Shown here piece after piece: positions 7,610 to 16,234 of a stretch of 64,000 nt of DNA; the first letter of the stretch is position 1; each line of letters opens with the position of its first letter. Source of the DNA: Sphingomonas sp. (GTDB lineage Bacteria; Pseudomonadota; Alphaproteobacteria; Sphingomonadales; Sphingomonadaceae); NCBI GenBank assembly GCA_019635535.1, contig JAHBZH010000001.1, forward strand, positions 1,454,995 through 1,518,994, written 5' to 3'. Both the position numbers and the translations under genes were made by a program. The notes under the pieces are model-generated. The model made no database searches and was not told the origin of the DNA. It saw only the letters and a program-made list of their open reading frames with translations.

Positions 7610-8659
7610 TCAGAGCGAGGCCATGTCGATCACGAAGCGGTACTTCACGTCGCTCTTCAGCATCCGCTCGTAAGCGCCCTCGATCTCGTCCATCCGGATC
7701 ATCTCGACGTCCGAGACGATGCCGTGTTCGGCGCAGAAATCGAGCATCTCCTGCGTCTCGGCGATGCCGCCGATCAGCGAGCCGGCGATATGCTTGCGCC
7801 GGAAGATCAGGCCCGCGACATTGGGCGAGGGATGCGGATCGGCGGGCACGCCGACCAGGGTCATCGTCCCGTCCCGCTTCAGCAGGGCCACGAAGGCGTC
7901 GAGATCGTGCGGCGCGGCGACCGTGTTCAGGATGAAATCGAGGCGTTCGGTCTGCGCCGCCATCTGCCCCGCGTCGCGCGAGACGACGACCTCGTCCGCG
8001 CCCAGCGCCTTCGCGTCGTCGACCTTGCTCGCCGAGGTGGTGAAGGCGACGACATGGGCGCCCAGGGCCTTGGCGAGCTTGATGCCCATATGGCCGAGCC
8101 CGCCGATGCCGACGATGCCGACCTTGCTGCCCGGCCCGACATTCCAGTGGCGCAGGGGGGACCAGGTGGTGATGCCGGCGCAGAGCAGGGGCGCGGCGGC
8201 AGCGAGGTCCGCCTCGTCATGGCGGATGGCGAGGACGAACTCCTCGCGCACCACGATCGAGTCGGAATAGCCGCCCAAAGTGTTCTCGCCCGTCACCTTG
8301 TCGGTGCCGTTATAGGTGGGGACGAAGCCCACCTCGCAATATTGCTCCAGCCCCTCCGCGCAGGACGGGCAGGCGAGGCAGGAATCGACCAGGCAGCCCA
8401 CGGCGGCGAGATCGCCGGCCTTGAACTTCGTGACCTCCGGCCCGACCGCACGGACCCGCCCGACGATCTCGTGCCCCGGCACGCACGGGTAGACCGTGCC
8501 GTCCCATTCGCTGCGCACCTGATGCAGATCCGAATGGCAGACGCCGCAATAGAGGATGTCGATCGCGACGTCGTTGGGACGCAATTCGCGGCGTTCGAAA
8601 GCGAAGGGCGCGAGCGGCGCGTCGGCGGACGGGGCGGCATAGGCTTTGGCGGCGGGCAT
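7610..8659 (-). CDS. Zinc-dependent NAD(P)-linked alcohol dehydrogenase, YahK/cinnamyl-alcohol-dehydrogenase type
   Basis: A 349-residue medium-chain dehydrogenase. Catalytic zinc ligands are in CGVCHSDLH and GHEIVGRV. A second, structural zinc site is formed by the cysteines of CLACPSCAEGLEQYC. The Rossmann motif is VGIVGIGGLGHMGIKLAKALGA. The arrangement and the C-terminus (YRFVIDMASL) match the YahK/AdhA aldehyde-reductase subgroup, broad-range enzymes that reduce aldehydes to primary alcohols, usually with NADPH. Nothing nearby indicates a specific substrate. It converges on the pilZ gene 10 bp away. Confidence 0.88.
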   Translation of the reverse strand: MPAAKAYAAPSADAPLAPFAFERRELRPNDVAIDILYCGVCHSDLHQVRSEWDGTVYPCVPGHEIVGRVRAVGPEVTKFKAGDLAAVGCLVDSCLACPSCAEGLEQYCEVGFVPTYNGTDKVTGENTLGGYSDSIVVREEFVLAIRHDEADLAAAAPLLCAGITTWSPLRHWNVGPGSKVGIVGIGGLGHMGIKLAKALGAHVVAFTTSASKVDDAKALGADEVVVSRDAGQMAAQTERLDFILNTVAAPHDLDAFVALLKRDGTMTLVGVPADPHPSPNVAGLIFRRKHIAGSLIGGIAETQEMLDFCAEHGIVSDVEMIRMDEIEGAYERMLKSDVKYRFVIDMASL

Positions 8660-8795
8660 GGGCGGTCTCCATCGGGTTCGATACGATCATGAGGGATTTC
8701 CGGGGCGGCGTCACGGCCGCAACCAAGAATGTCTATCGACAAAGTCAGGGCAAGGTCGGGCCAGGGATGGATGCCTTGCCGCGGCGATTCGGGCG

Positions 8796-8850
8796 CGGAA
8801 GTTGACGAAGTTGACGCCACGTCGGGGAGGAATGCCCCTCCCGAAAGGCT
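8796..8850. repeat. Dispersed intergenic repeat, copy 1
   Basis: The segment 8796-8830 (CGGAAGTTGACGAAGTTGAC followed by GCCACGTCGGGGAGG) recurs with only a few differences at 34332-34366, and is followed by a GGGAGG/CCTCCC hairpin. It lies in the 333-bp gap between adh and bioY; apart from this repeat I see no gene in 8660-8992. Note the internal tandem GTTGACGAA GTTGACG. Confidence 0.6.
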
Positions 8851-8992
8851 CGGCAGGCTTCGAACAGCGTTCCGGTTCAGCAGAGGAGCCGACTCGGGCA
8901 TGCCGGCAGCGTGACAGAGCATTTCCTACATTGGAAGCGGTGCCCGCTTTCGGCGGATTGCGGTTCATCGCGGCACCCGGCATGGCGTGCCG

Positions 8993-9520
8993 ATGCCGCG
9001 CGCCCGCACCTGGTCCGAAACCCGCATCGCCCTGTTCGTCGCGGCGGGCATCCTGACGCTGTCGCTCGCCTCGCGAGTCGAAATCCCGATGGTGCCGGTG
9101 CCGCTGACCCTGCAGAGCTTCGTCGTCGTGCTGATCGGCGCGCTGGGCGGCTGGCGGCTCGCGCTGGTCGCGATCGGCGCCTGGCTGGCGGCCGGGGCGC
9201 TGGGCCTGCCGGTGCTGGCCGGCGGGACATCGGGCCTCGACCGGTTCACCGGGCCGACCGCGGGCTATCTGTTCGCCTTCCCGCTGGCCGGGGCTCTGGT
9301 CGGCTGGCTGGTCGCGCGCGGCTGGGACCGGACGATCTGGCGGCTGCTTGGCGCCATGCTGCTGGGGCATGCCGTGTGCCTCGGCCTCGGCGCCGGCTGG
9401 CTGGCGACATCGATGGGCCTAGCGCGCGCCCTTGATGCGGGCCTGTGGCCCTTCCTGCCGGGCGCGCTCCTCAAATCGGCAGCAGCCGCTTTGATCGTGC
9501 GTGCCCTTCGGCGCAGATGA
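8993..9520 (+). CDS. bioY: Biotin transporter BioY (S component)
   Basis: A 175-residue membrane protein with six predicted hydrophobic helices. The BioY signature is clear: PMVPVPLTLQSFVVVLIGAL near the first loop, GALGLPVLAGG and GPTAGYLFAFPLAGALVGWL. BioY is the substrate-binding subunit of the energy-coupling-factor biotin transporter and can work alone in some bacteria. No bioM/bioN genes are nearby, so it either works solo or uses a module encoded elsewhere. The ATG at 8993 is preferred; a GTG two codons earlier is possible. Confidence 0.88.
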   Translation: MPRARTWSETRIALFVAAGILTLSLASRVEIPMVPVPLTLQSFVVVLIGALGGWRLALVAIGAWLAAGALGLPVLAGGTSGLDRFTGPTAGYLFAFPLAGALVGWLVARGWDRTIWRLLGAMLLGHAVCLGLGAGWLATSMGLARALDAGLWPFLPGALLKSAAAALIVRALRRR

Positions 9521-9615
9521 GGCGATCGGCGGGCTCGCTGCGCTCGCACCCACCCCTGGCCCCTCCCTTGCAGGGAGGGGAATGCAGGCCGCTTCCCACT
9601 CATAAGAGACACGGG

Positions 9616-9645
9616 AAAAGGGCGGCCCCATCGGAGCCGCCCTTT
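9616..9645 (-). terminator. Intrinsic terminator of rplJ-rplL
   Basis: On the minus strand AAAGGGCGGC and GCCGCCCTTTT form a strong stem ending in T residues, about 75 nt after the rplL stop. Confidence 0.65.
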
Positions 9646-9671
9646 CCTGTCGCTGAGATAGCGAAGACGAG

Positions 9672-9691
9672 ATCCCCGCTTTCGCGGGGAT
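9672..9691. repeat. REP-like palindrome
   Basis: ATCCCCGCTTTCGCGGGGAT, a perfect palindrome around TTTCG, downstream of rplL. It is the same family as the elements at 10125-10173 and inside mutL (60302-60380). Confidence 0.7.
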
Positions 9692-9721
9692 GACTCCGTG
9701 CGCGCCTTGCGGCGCGCCGGG

Positions 9722-10099
9722 TCACTTGAGCTCGACGGTGCCGCCGGCTTCCTCGATCTTCTTCTTGATCTCTTCGGCCTCGGCCTTGCCGACGCCTTCC
9801 TTGATCGCCTTCGGGGCTTCCTCGACGAGCGCCTTGGCTTCGCCCAGGCCCAGGCCGGTGATCGCGCGGACTTCCTTGATCACGTTGATCTTCTTGCCAC
9901 CGTCGCCGGTGAGGATCACGTCGAACTCGGTCTGCTCTTCGGCAGCCGGAGCGGCGGCGCCGCCACCGGCCGGGCCGGCAACCGCAACCGCGGCGGCGGC
10001 GGAAACGCCCCACTTTTCTTCCAGCGCCTTGGCGAGGTCGGCGGCTTCGAGGACGGTCAGCTCGCTGAGCTGATCGACGAGTGCATTGATGTCTGCCAT
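9722..10099 (-). CDS. rplL: Ribosomal protein L7/L12
   Basis: A 125-residue protein. The N-terminal dimerisation domain is [32 protein letters not shown] (shown here in parts: [28 protein letters not shown]). An Ala/Gly/Pro hinge ([16 protein letters not shown]) follows, then the C-terminal factor-binding domain ([42 protein letters not shown]). It forms the ribosomal stalk with L10 and recruits translational GTPases. It is the second gene of rplJ-rplL; REP-like elements sit in the 93-bp gap and behind the gene. Confidence 0.97.
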   Translation of the reverse strand: MADINALVDQLSELTVLEAADLAKALEEKWGVSAAAAVAVAGPAGGGAAAPAAEEQTEFDVILTGDGGKKINVIKEVRAITGLGLGEAKALVEEAPKAIKEGVGKAEAEEIKKKIEEAGGTVELK

Positions 10100-10124
10100 G
10101 TTAAGTCTCCGTTTTCATCTTGTG

Positions 10125-10173
10125 TCCCTGCGAAAGCAGGGATTCAGTTGCTGGGCTCCTGCTTTCGCAGGAG
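10125..10173. repeat. Pair of inverted REP-like palindromes between rplJ and rplL
   Basis: TCCCTGCGAAAGCAGGGA (10125-10142) and CTCCTGCTTTCGCAGGAG (10157-10174) are two hairpins in opposite orientation within the rplJ-rplL transcript. As RNA they form two stable stem-loops, which may affect the unequal L10:L7/L12 expression; that effect is inference. Confidence 0.65.
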
Positions 10174-10192
10174 CGCAAAGGGGTGGTCTTCC

Positions 10193-10708
10193 TTACGCGG
10201 CGTCCCTGGCGGCATAAGCGCCGAACACGCGGGCCAGCTTCGCGGCCGGAGCGTTGACGACCTGCGCGATCTTGGTGCCCGGGGCCTGGACCAGGCCAAT
10301 GAGCTTCGCACGCAGTTCATCGAGGCTCGGCAGCTCGGCCAGGGCCTTCACGCCGTTCACGTCGAGGAGGGTCTCGCCCATCGCGCCGCCGACGATTTCG
10401 AGCTTGTCGTTCGTCTTGGCGAATTCCACCACGGCCTTGGCCGCGGCGACGGGATCGGTCGATGTGGCCAGCGCGGTCGGGCCGGTCAGCATGTCGCTGA
10501 GCGGCGCGTAGCGCGTGCCTTCCACGGCGATGAGGGCCAGCGTGTTCTTCGCGACCTTGTAGGCGGCCCCGGTCTCGCGCATCCTGATCCGCAGCTGGGT
10601 GGACTGGGCCACCGACAGCCCGAGGTTGCGGGTGATGACCACCACGTTGGCCTCGTCGAACGTCTGCTTGAGCGCCGCGACCGCTTCCTTCTTCTGAGCG
10701 CGATCCAT
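10193..10708 (-). CDS. rplJ: Ribosomal protein L10
   Basis: A 171-residue L10, starting [20 protein letters not shown] and containing the typical [31 protein letters not shown] and [10 protein letters not shown] segments. The C-terminal helix region ([14 protein letters not shown]) is where L7/L12 dimers attach. The start at 10708 is preceded by a strong GGAAGGA-type ribosome-binding site; the longer frame to 10951 translates the leader RNA and is rejected. L10 normally represses its own operon by binding the mRNA leader. Confidence 0.96.
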   Translation of the reverse strand: MDRAQKKEAVAALKQTFDEANVVVITRNLGLSVAQSTQLRIRMRETGAAYKVAKNTLALIAVEGTRYAPLSDMLTGPTALATSTDPVAAAKAVVEFAKTNDKLEIVGGAMGETLLDVNGVKALAELPSLDELRAKLIGLVQAPGTKIAQVVNAPAAKLARVFGAYAARDAA

Positions 10709-10940
10709 GCTGCTTCCTTCCAAACCGCCCGCCGGACCATCCGACGGGCGCAAAGCACGGCATGCGCGAGCGCACACCGCAAAAGTCCGAAGGGGAGGGG
10801 TTGCAGCCGAAGACTTCGGCAAGGCCCGGGCGGCAAGCGCGCGCGGGCTACAAATCTCTTCCCCGTCTAGGCCGGAGATTAAGAGGGGAAGCCCCTCACC
10901 GGCTGTCTCGGACGGAACGCGAGGGGCAAGCCCCAGGCGA
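10709..10940 (-). promoter_or_regulatory. L10 leader RNA (autoregulatory 5' leader of rplJ-rplL)
   Basis: About 230 nt between the candidate promoter and rplJ carry no gene but several stems. Examples are the GAGACAGCCGG / CCGGCC region near 10880-10900 and the nested pairs AGTCTTCGG and CCGAAGTCTT near 10806-10820. A structured leader bound by L10 or L10-L12 is the known control element of this operon in bacteria. I infer its identity from position and length and have not fitted a structure model. Confidence 0.5.
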
Positions 10941-10947
10941 AGCGGGG

Positions 10948-10975
10948 CCAATACAGGCTATGGCGCGAAAGTCAA
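10948..10975 (-). promoter_or_regulatory. Candidate promoter of rplJ-rplL
   Basis: Minus strand: -35 TTGACT (10970-10975), 16-nt spacer, -10-like TATTGG (10948-10953). It lies upstream of the long rplJ leader. The stretch 10976-11160 beyond it shows no gene. Confidence 0.5.
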
Positions 10976-11160
10976 TGTGGGGGTGAAGCTCGCGCGCCCG
11001 GCCGCTTGCGGCAGAAGGCACATCCGGGGCGGGCGTCGCGGCGCGGCAACCGGCCGCGCCGCATTCGCGCGGACGGACCCAACATCGGCCAGCCCACGCA
11101 ACCCGCCCCCCGTTCGAGGCGTTTCGCTTAGGGACGACAGAGGCGGGAAGTCATGCCCAT

Positions 11161-11181
11161 ATCAGGGTATACAGCCCTGAT
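11161..11181. promoter_or_regulatory. Inverted repeat upstream of the LuxR-type regulator
   Basis: ATCAGGG (11161-11167) and CCCTGAT (11175-11181) are perfect 7-bp arms around TATACAG, in a locally AT-richer patch 43 bp before the regulator's ATG. It could be an operator for autoregulation, or overlap the promoter. No binding data can be inferred. Confidence 0.35.
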
Positions 11182-11223
11182 TCCGCTTTCTAATGTGTCG
11201 GAAAATGCGCCGCTCTTTGGCGT

Positions 11224-12315
11224 ATGGCAGGAGTGTGTGTGGGGCTTGCCGACGCGTTTGCGCGCGCGCCTTTCGAGGAAGGCGGATGGATCCGGGCGCT
11301 CGGCTGTCTCGCCGAAGCGACGGGTTCCGCGCGCGGCCAGCTGATCGGCATCGGCGGCCCGTCGCTGGTACCCTTTAACATGATTTCCAATGTCGACGAG
11401 TCGATTCTCCAGTCCTTCCTGGAAATCGACGGCACAAGCCCGCATCGCAATTTTCGCATTGCCGCGAGCGGCCGCATCATGGAGATCGTGCACGAGGAGC
11501 ATTATGCGCGGGCCCAGTCCCGGCTGCGCGACGATCTCTACAACGATTTCTGCCGGGAGCACGACCTGCCCCACGGCATGCAGACTGCGCTGCAGCAGGG
11601 GGAACATTCGCTGATCGGGCTGGCGATGCTGCGGACCGCCCGCGAAGGTCCCAGCGACGCGGATCAGCGGCAGCGGTTCGCCGAAGCGGCGGATCACGCG
11701 CTGCGCGCCGTGCGCATCCAGCAGGCGATGGACGGGCAGAGCATGCGGCTCCTGTCCGGATCGCTGGAGCAATTGTCGATCAACGCGGTGATCCTGGACT
11801 GTTTCGGGGCGGTGAGGAGCATGACCCCCGCGGCGGAAACGGAGCTGATCGCGGGTACCCGGCTGCGGCTGGCCGGCGCGATGCTGCGGACCGCCCATCC
11901 GCGCGAGCAGGGCGAACTGGACATGGCGATCCTGCGCGCGCTGCGCGCGCCGCGACAGGAAAGCGCGCTGGTCCTGCATGGGCTGGCCGGCGGTCAGCCC
12001 GCGGCGGCGGCGGTCTTTCCGCTCCAGCTCGACGCCGCGCCCTTCGGCTTCGCGGCCAATGCGATGATCGTCCTGCGTGGAAGCTCGGGGCCGCGGACCG
12101 CGACGAGCATCCTGCAACAGGCCATGGGACTGACCGCGAGCGAGGCGGCGGTGGCGTCGTACCTTGCCGAAGGCCTGGACCGCGAGGAAATCGCGGCGCG
12201 GCGCGGAGTCTCGCCGACGACGATCCATTCGCAGATCAAGTCGATCTTCGCCAAGGCGGGCGTCACCCGCGAGGTGGAGCTCGTCCTCGCCGTCGCGCGC
12301 CTGACCCGGCTCTGA
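11224..12315 (+). CDS. LuxR-family (GerE-type HTH) transcriptional regulator
   Basis: A 363-residue protein with a C-terminal LuxR/GerE helix-turn-helix. Residues ~300-355 contain MGLTASEAAVASYLAEGLDR, EEIAARRGVSPTTIHSQIK and SIFAKAGVTREVELV, with the expected Thr/Glu/Ala and Val-Thr-His positions of the recognition helix. The N-terminal ~290 residues match no sensor domain I can name. They are alpha/beta-rich with a central cofactor-free-looking region, similar in layout to sphingomonad single-component LuxR proteins. It lacks a recognisable receiver or acyl-homoserine-lactone domain. It lies alone between rplJ and rplA, pointing opposite to both, and its stop abuts the converging gene at 12316. 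Confidence 0.75.
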   Translation: MAGVCVGLADAFARAPFEEGGWIRALGCLAEATGSARGQLIGIGGPSLVPFNMISNVDESILQSFLEIDGTSPHRNFRIAASGRIMEIVHEEHYARAQSRLRDDLYNDFCREHDLPHGMQTALQQGEHSLIGLAMLRTAREGPSDADQRQRFAEAADHALRAVRIQQAMDGQSMRLLSGSLEQLSINAVILDCFGAVRSMTPAAETELIAGTRLRLAGAMLRTAHPREQGELDMAILRALRAPRQESALVLHGLAGGQPAAAAVFPLQLDAAPFGFAANAMIVLRGSSGPRTATSILQQAMGLTASEAAVASYLAEGLDREEIAARRGVSPTTIHSQIKSIFAKAGVTREVELVLAVARLTRL

Positions 12316-12744
12316 CTAGCGTGTCGCGGGCTCCGGTTGCGCCTGCTCTGCCGGAGCGGGCGCCGCGTCGGGCTGCGGCGCGGGCAACTGGCCGGGAGCA
12401 GGAGCTGGAGCCGCCTCCTGCCTGGGCGTCCCCTCCTCGTCGTCGCGCTGGCGCAGGCCCGAGCTGCCGCGTTGCAGGAGCCAGCAATCATTGGCTTCGC
12501 AGGCGACCAGCGAACCGCTGTCGGTGTTGAGGCGGATGACGCGGCCGTCGTTCGTCGTCGCCACCTGGTAGCGCGCCGGCTCGCCGCCGCCGGACAGATA
12601 GATGCCCGCACCGATCAGCGCGCCGGCGAGGACCATGCCGGTCACGATCCGCCGCACCGCCACGTCGATCGTGTCGGCGAGCAGGCTGTCGCGCGCGGGC
12701 GGTTCGTCGCGATAGGCGGAACGGTAGCGATGGTCGTCGGTCAT
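12316..12744 (-). CDS. Small bitopic membrane protein of unknown function
   Basis: A 142-residue protein I do not recognise. It has a short polar N-terminus, one transmembrane helix ([18 protein letters not shown]), then a small periplasmic patch with two cysteines ([16 protein letters not shown]) that could form a disulfide. The tail is Pro/Ala/Gln-rich and probably disordered. GGAGGGG eight bases before the ATG supports the start. It converges with the LuxR gene with zero spacing. Confidence 0.55.
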   Translation of the reverse strand: MTDDHRYRSAYRDEPPARDSLLADTIDVAVRRIVTGMVLAGALIGAGIYLSGGGEPARYQVATTNDGRVIRLNTDSGSLVACEANDCWLLQRGSSGLRQRDDEEGTPRQEAAPAPAPGQLPAPQPDAAPAPAEQAQPEPATR

Positions 12745-12805
12745 TTTCGAGCCCCTCCCGGCGATGCTGTATTATTCAGATAGATCACCAAGGGCAACAT
12801 AAACG

Positions 12806-12837
12806 AAAAGGGCCGGAGCGTCGCCGCCCCGGCCCTT
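12806..12837 (-). terminator. Intrinsic terminator of rplK-rplA
   Basis: Minus strand: GGGCCGG...CCGGCCC stem followed by TTTTCGTT, about 22 nt after the rplA stop. Confidence 0.65.
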
Positions 12838-12859
12838 CCGATTCGGTTCTTGCCAGCGG

Positions 12860-13552
12860 TCAGGCCGACGCCACCTCGGCGACGTCGATCTTGAGGCCCG
12901 GCCCCATGGTGGAGGAGACCGCCAGCTTCTTGACGTACTTCCCCTTGGCGCCCGACGGCTTCGCCTTGACGATCGCGTCGACGAAGGCGTCGAAGTTCTT
13001 GCGCAGGTCCGCTTCGGAGAAGCTCGCCTTGCCGATGCCCGAATGGATGATGCCGGCCTTCTCGACACGGAACTCCACCTGGCCGCCCTTGGCGTCCTTG
13101 ACCGCCTTGGCGACGTCCGGCGTCACGGTGCCGAGCTTCGGGTTCGGCATCAGGCCCTTGGGGCCGAGCACCTTGCCGAGCCGGCCGACGACGCCCATCA
13201 TGTCCGGGGTCGCGATGACGCGGTCGAAATCGATCTGGCCGCCCTGGATGGTTTCCATCAGGTCCTCGGCGCCGACGACGTCCGCGCCCGCCTTCTTGGC
13301 CTCCTCCGCCTTGTCGCCCTTGGCGAAGACGGCGACGCGCACGTCCTTGCCGGTGCCCGCCGGGAGGGTGACGACGCCGCGCACCATCTGATCGGCGTGA
13401 CGCGGATCGACGCCGAGGTTCAGCGCGATCTCGATCGTCTCGTCGAACTTGGCGGTGGCATTGGCCTTGGCCAGCTTGATCGCCTCTTCGACGCCGTAAA
13501 GCTTCTGCGTGTCGAGCCCGGCCAGCGCCTTCTGCTTCCTGGTCTGTGCCAT
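12860..13552 (-). CDS. rplA: Ribosomal protein L1
   Basis: A 230-residue L1. Diagnostic segments are [53 protein letters not shown] and [15 protein letters not shown]1 binds the 23S rRNA stalk and, in many bacteria, its own mRNA to repress rplK-rplA. It follows rplK by 4 bp and is ended by the terminator at 12806-12837, so the pair forms its own unit, separate from rplJL. Confidence 0.97.
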   Translation of the reverse strand: MAQTRKQKALAGLDTQKLYGVEEAIKLAKANATAKFDETIEIALNLGVDPRHADQMVRGVVTLPAGTGKDVRVAVFAKGDKAEEAKKAGADVVGAEDLMETIQGGQIDFDRVIATPDMMGVVGRLGKVLGPKGLMPNPKLGTVTPDVAKAVKDAKGGQVEFRVEKAGIIHSGIGKASFSEADLRKNFDAFVDAIVKAKPSGAKGKYVKKLAVSSTMGPGLKIDVAEVASA

Positions 13553-13556
13553 CGCC

Positions 13557-13988
13557 TTAGCCCTCCACCACGTCGAGGCCCATCGCGCGGGCGCTGCCTT
13601 CGATGATCTTCGTCGCCGACTCGATGTCGTTGGCGTTCAGATCCTTGAACTTCGTCTCGGCGATCGCCTGAAGCTGCGAGCGCTTGATCCTGCCGCCCGA
13701 CACCTTGCCCGGTTCCTTCGAGCCCGACTTGATGTTCGCCGCCTTCTTGATCAGGAAGCTCGCCGGCGGCGTCTTCGTCTCGAACGAGAAGCTGCGGTCG
13801 GCATAGACGGTGATGATGGTGGGGATCGGCATCCCCTTTTCCTGGTCCTGCGTGGCGGCGTTGAACGCCTTGCAGAAATCCATGATGTTGACGCCGCGCT
13901 GACCCAGAGCCGGGCCGATCGGCGGCGACGGATTGGCGGCGCCCGCGGGCACCTGGAGCTTGATATAGCCCGTAATCTTCTTCGCCAT
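13557..13988 (-). CDS. rplK: Ribosomal protein L11
   Basis: A 143-residue L11, starting [20 protein letters not shown] with the conserved [19 protein letters not shown] and [15 protein letters not shown]. It ends with the rRNA-binding domain ([20 protein letters not shown]). L11 forms the GTPase-associated centre. It is the first gene of rplK-rplA, separated from nusG by an opposite-strand enzyme gene. Confidence 0.97.
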   Translation of the reverse strand: MAKKITGYIKLQVPAGAANPSPPIGPALGQRGVNIMDFCKAFNAATQDQEKGMPIPTIITVYADRSFSFETKTPPASFLIKKAANIKSGSKEPGKVSGGRIKRSQLQAIAETKFKDLNANDIESATKIIEGSARAMGLDVVEG

Positions 13989-14083
13989 GTGTCACTCTCT
14001 TTCAAGTTTAGCGGTCCAGACGACGGTCCCGAAGAGCCGCCTCCCGCATGAGTTTCCATTGCTGTCGCGTTGGAAGGCGGCGC

Positions 14084-14111
14084 CCATAGCGCAGGCGGGC
14101 GCAAAGCGCAA
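14084..14111 (-). promoter_or_regulatory. Candidate promoter of rplK-rplA
   Basis: Minus strand: -35-like TTGCGC (14106-14111), 16-nt spacer, -10-like CTATGG (14084-14089). It is weaker than the other ribosomal promoters here, but its position (leader of ~90 nt) and the split from nusG make it likely. Confidence 0.35.
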
Positions 14112-14187
14112 ACGGGAAGGCGGACGCCCGGCGCATTGAAATCGCGCGGCCGGTGGGCGATGGCGATGGGAACGACCGGAGTCCGCC

Positions 14188-15336
14188 ATGTCCGATGCCC
14201 CCATGACCCTGCGCGATCTGCCGACCCCCTGCCTGGTGCTCGATGCGGACCGGATGGACCGCAACATCGCGCGGCTGCGGGGCCGGCTGGAGGCGCTGGG
14301 GGTCGCGGCGCGGCCGCATTTGAAGACCGGCAAGTCGATCGAGGTGGCGCGGCGGATGATGGCGACGCCGGAGGGGCCGGCGACCGTCTCGACGCTGGCG
14401 GAGGCGCGCCGCTTCGTCGAGGCGGGCGTGCGCGACATTACCTATGCGGTGGGGATCACGCCGGCCAAGCTGGACGAGGTGCTGGCTCTGCGCGCCGGGG
14501 GCGTCGATCTTGCCGTGCTGCTGGACTCGCCCGAGCAGGCCGAGGCGGTCGCGACGGCGTCGCGTGAAGCGGGCGCGGCGATCCCGGCCTATATCGAGAT
14601 CGACTGCGACGGGCACCGTGCCGGCGTGGCGCCGGACGATGCGGCGCGCCTGACCGCCATCGCCGCCGCGCTCGCCAAGGGGGCGGAAGTGCGCGGCGTC
14701 CTGACCCATGCCGGCGGCAGCTACGGAGCGAAGGGCGCCGAGGCGATGCGCGCCTGCGCCGCGGCGGAGCGCGATGCGGTGGTGACGGCGGCGGGGCATC
14801 TGCGCGCCGCCGGCTTCGCTTGCCCGGCGGTCAGCGTCGGCGCCACGCCGACGGCGCATCATGCGGACGATCTCACCGGCGTCACGGAAGTGCGCGCCGG
14901 TGTCTATGTCTTCCACGATCTCGTCATGGCCGGACTCGGCGTGTGCGCCCTCGATGACATCGCGATTTCCGTCCTCGCCACCGTGATCGGGCATCAGGCG
15001 GAGAAGGGCTGGACCCTGGTCGACGCGGGCTGGATGGCGCTGTCGCGCGACCGGGGCACCGCCGCGCAGGAGGTCGATCAGGGCTATGGCCTGGTCTGCG
15101 ACCTGGCCGGGCGGCCGTTCGGCGACCTGATCGTGGCCAGCGCCAATCAGGAGCATGGCATCCTCGCGCTCCGGCCCGGTTCGTCCGCCGCGCCGCCGGT
15201 ACTTGCGGTTGGCGACCGGGTGCGCATCTTCCCCAATCATGCCTGCGCCACGGCCGCGCAGCATGACCGCTATCATGTCGTCGATGGGGCTTCGGACGAA
15301 ATCCGGGTCGTGTGGCCGCGTTTCGGAGGCTGGTGA
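14188..15336 (+). CDS. DSD1-type PLP enzyme (D-serine dehydratase / D-threonine aldolase family)
   Basis: A 382-residue fold-type III PLP enzyme. The N-terminal alanine-racemase-like barrel carries the PLP lysine in RPHLKTGKS, preceded by TPCLVLDADRMDRNIARL. The C-terminal domain has PNHACATAAQHDRYHVV, whose His and Cys are the metal ligands of eukaryotic D-serine dehydratase and D-threonine aldolase. SVGATPTAHH and EVRAGVYVFHD support the family. It would break down a D-hydroxy-amino acid. Which one cannot be told. It sits opposite to the translation genes, between nusG and rplK, and its end converges on nusG. Confidence 0.82.
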   Translation: MSDAPMTLRDLPTPCLVLDADRMDRNIARLRGRLEALGVAARPHLKTGKSIEVARRMMATPEGPATVSTLAEARRFVEAGVRDITYAVGITPAKLDEVLALRAGGVDLAVLLDSPEQAEAVATASREAGAAIPAYIEIDCDGHRAGVAPDDAARLTAIAAALAKGAEVRGVLTHAGGSYGAKGAEAMRACAAAERDAVVTAAGHLRAAGFACPAVSVGATPTAHHADDLTGVTEVRAGVYVFHDLVMAGLGVCALDDIAISVLATVIGHQAEKGWTLVDAGWMALSRDRGTAAQEVDQGYGLVCDLAGRPFGDLIVASANQEHGILALRPGSSAAPPVLAVGDRVRIFPNHACATAAQHDRYHVVDGASDEIRVVWPRFGGW

Positions 15337-15359
15337 CGGCGGCGTGCGCCGCCGCTCCC

Positions 15360-15899
15360 TTACTTGACCCGCTCGACCTGCTCGAACTCGAGCTCGACCG
15401 GCGTGGCGCGACCGAAGATCGAGACGGAGACCTTGACCCGGCCCTTCTCGAAATCGAGCTCCTCGACGATGCCGTTGAAGCTGGCGAAGGGGCCGTCCAG
15501 CACCTTGATCGAGTCGCCGATCTCGTAATCGACCGAGATGCGCGCCTTGGGCTCGGCCTTGGCGGCCTCGTCCTTGGTGTTGAGGATGCGCGCCGCCTCG
15601 GCATCGCTGATCGGCTGCGGCTTGCCCGACGAGCCGAGGAAGCCCGTCACCTTCGGCGTGTTCTTCACCAGGTGATAGACATCGTCGCTCATGGCGAGCT
15701 TGGCCAGCACATAGCCGGGGAAGAATTTGCGGTCGCTCGTGACCTTCTTGCCGCGACGGACCTCGGTGACCTTCTCGGTCGGCACCTCGACCGATTCGAC
15801 GAGCGCGTCGAGGCCCATGCGGGTCGCTTCCGCCATGATGGAATCGCGGACCTTGTTCTCGAAGCCCGAATAAGCGTGGATGATGTACCAGCGGGACAT
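15360..15899 (-). CDS. nusG: Transcription termination/antitermination factor NusG
   Basis: A 179-residue NusG. The N-terminal NGN domain begins MSRWYIIHAYSGFENKV and includes KFFPGYVLAKLAM, the RNA-polymerase-binding face. The C-terminal KOW domain has GDSIKVLDGPFASFNGIVEE and VKVSVSIFGRATPVELEF. NusG links RNA polymerase to Rho or to ribosomal S10. It lies 26 bp after secE. The start at 15899 is fixed by the conserved first residues. Confidence 0.97.
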   Translation of the reverse strand: MSRWYIIHAYSGFENKVRDSIMAEATRMGLDALVESVEVPTEKVTEVRRGKKVTSDRKFFPGYVLAKLAMSDDVYHLVKNTPKVTGFLGSSGKPQPISDAEAARILNTKDEAAKAEPKARISVDYEIGDSIKVLDGPFASFNGIVEELDFEKGRVKVSVSIFGRATPVELEFEQVERVK

Positions 15900-15925
15900 G
15901 ATGACTTTCCGATACGGTTGGGGGC

Positions 15926-16123
15926 TCAGCTCAGCAAGCCGAGCAGCGCCTGGACGATCGCGCTGAACGCCGAATCGACCCCGAAGAAGAACAAGGCGAG
16001 CAGGGCGGTCATGATGACCACCATGACGCCGGTCATGAGCACCTCGCGACGTCCCGGCCACACGATCTTCGCCGTCTCGGCGCGGACCTGCCGCAGGAAT
16101 TCGCCGGGATTCACTTTCGCCAT
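15926..16123 (-). CDS. secE: Protein translocase subunit SecE
   Basis: A 65-residue, single-helix SecE: MAKVNPGEFLRQVRAETAKI, then VWPGRREVLMTGVMVVIMTA, then the membrane segment LLALFFFGVDSAFSAIV. The short one-helix form is standard for alphaproteobacteria. It clamps the SecY channel. It is the first gene of the secE-nusG unit. Confidence 0.95.
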   Translation of the reverse strand: MAKVNPGEFLRQVRAETAKIVWPGRREVLMTGVMVVIMTALLALFFFGVDSAFSAIVQALLGLLS

Positions 16124-16234
16124 GCTCGGCCTCGTTTCGTTTTCACGTTTGCCTGGTCAAGGCGTCCGGACAAGGGCCCGCTGCCCAGTCCCTTGGAACT
16201 GGCGCCGCTCTCCACCATGCCGGATTGGGAGCGC

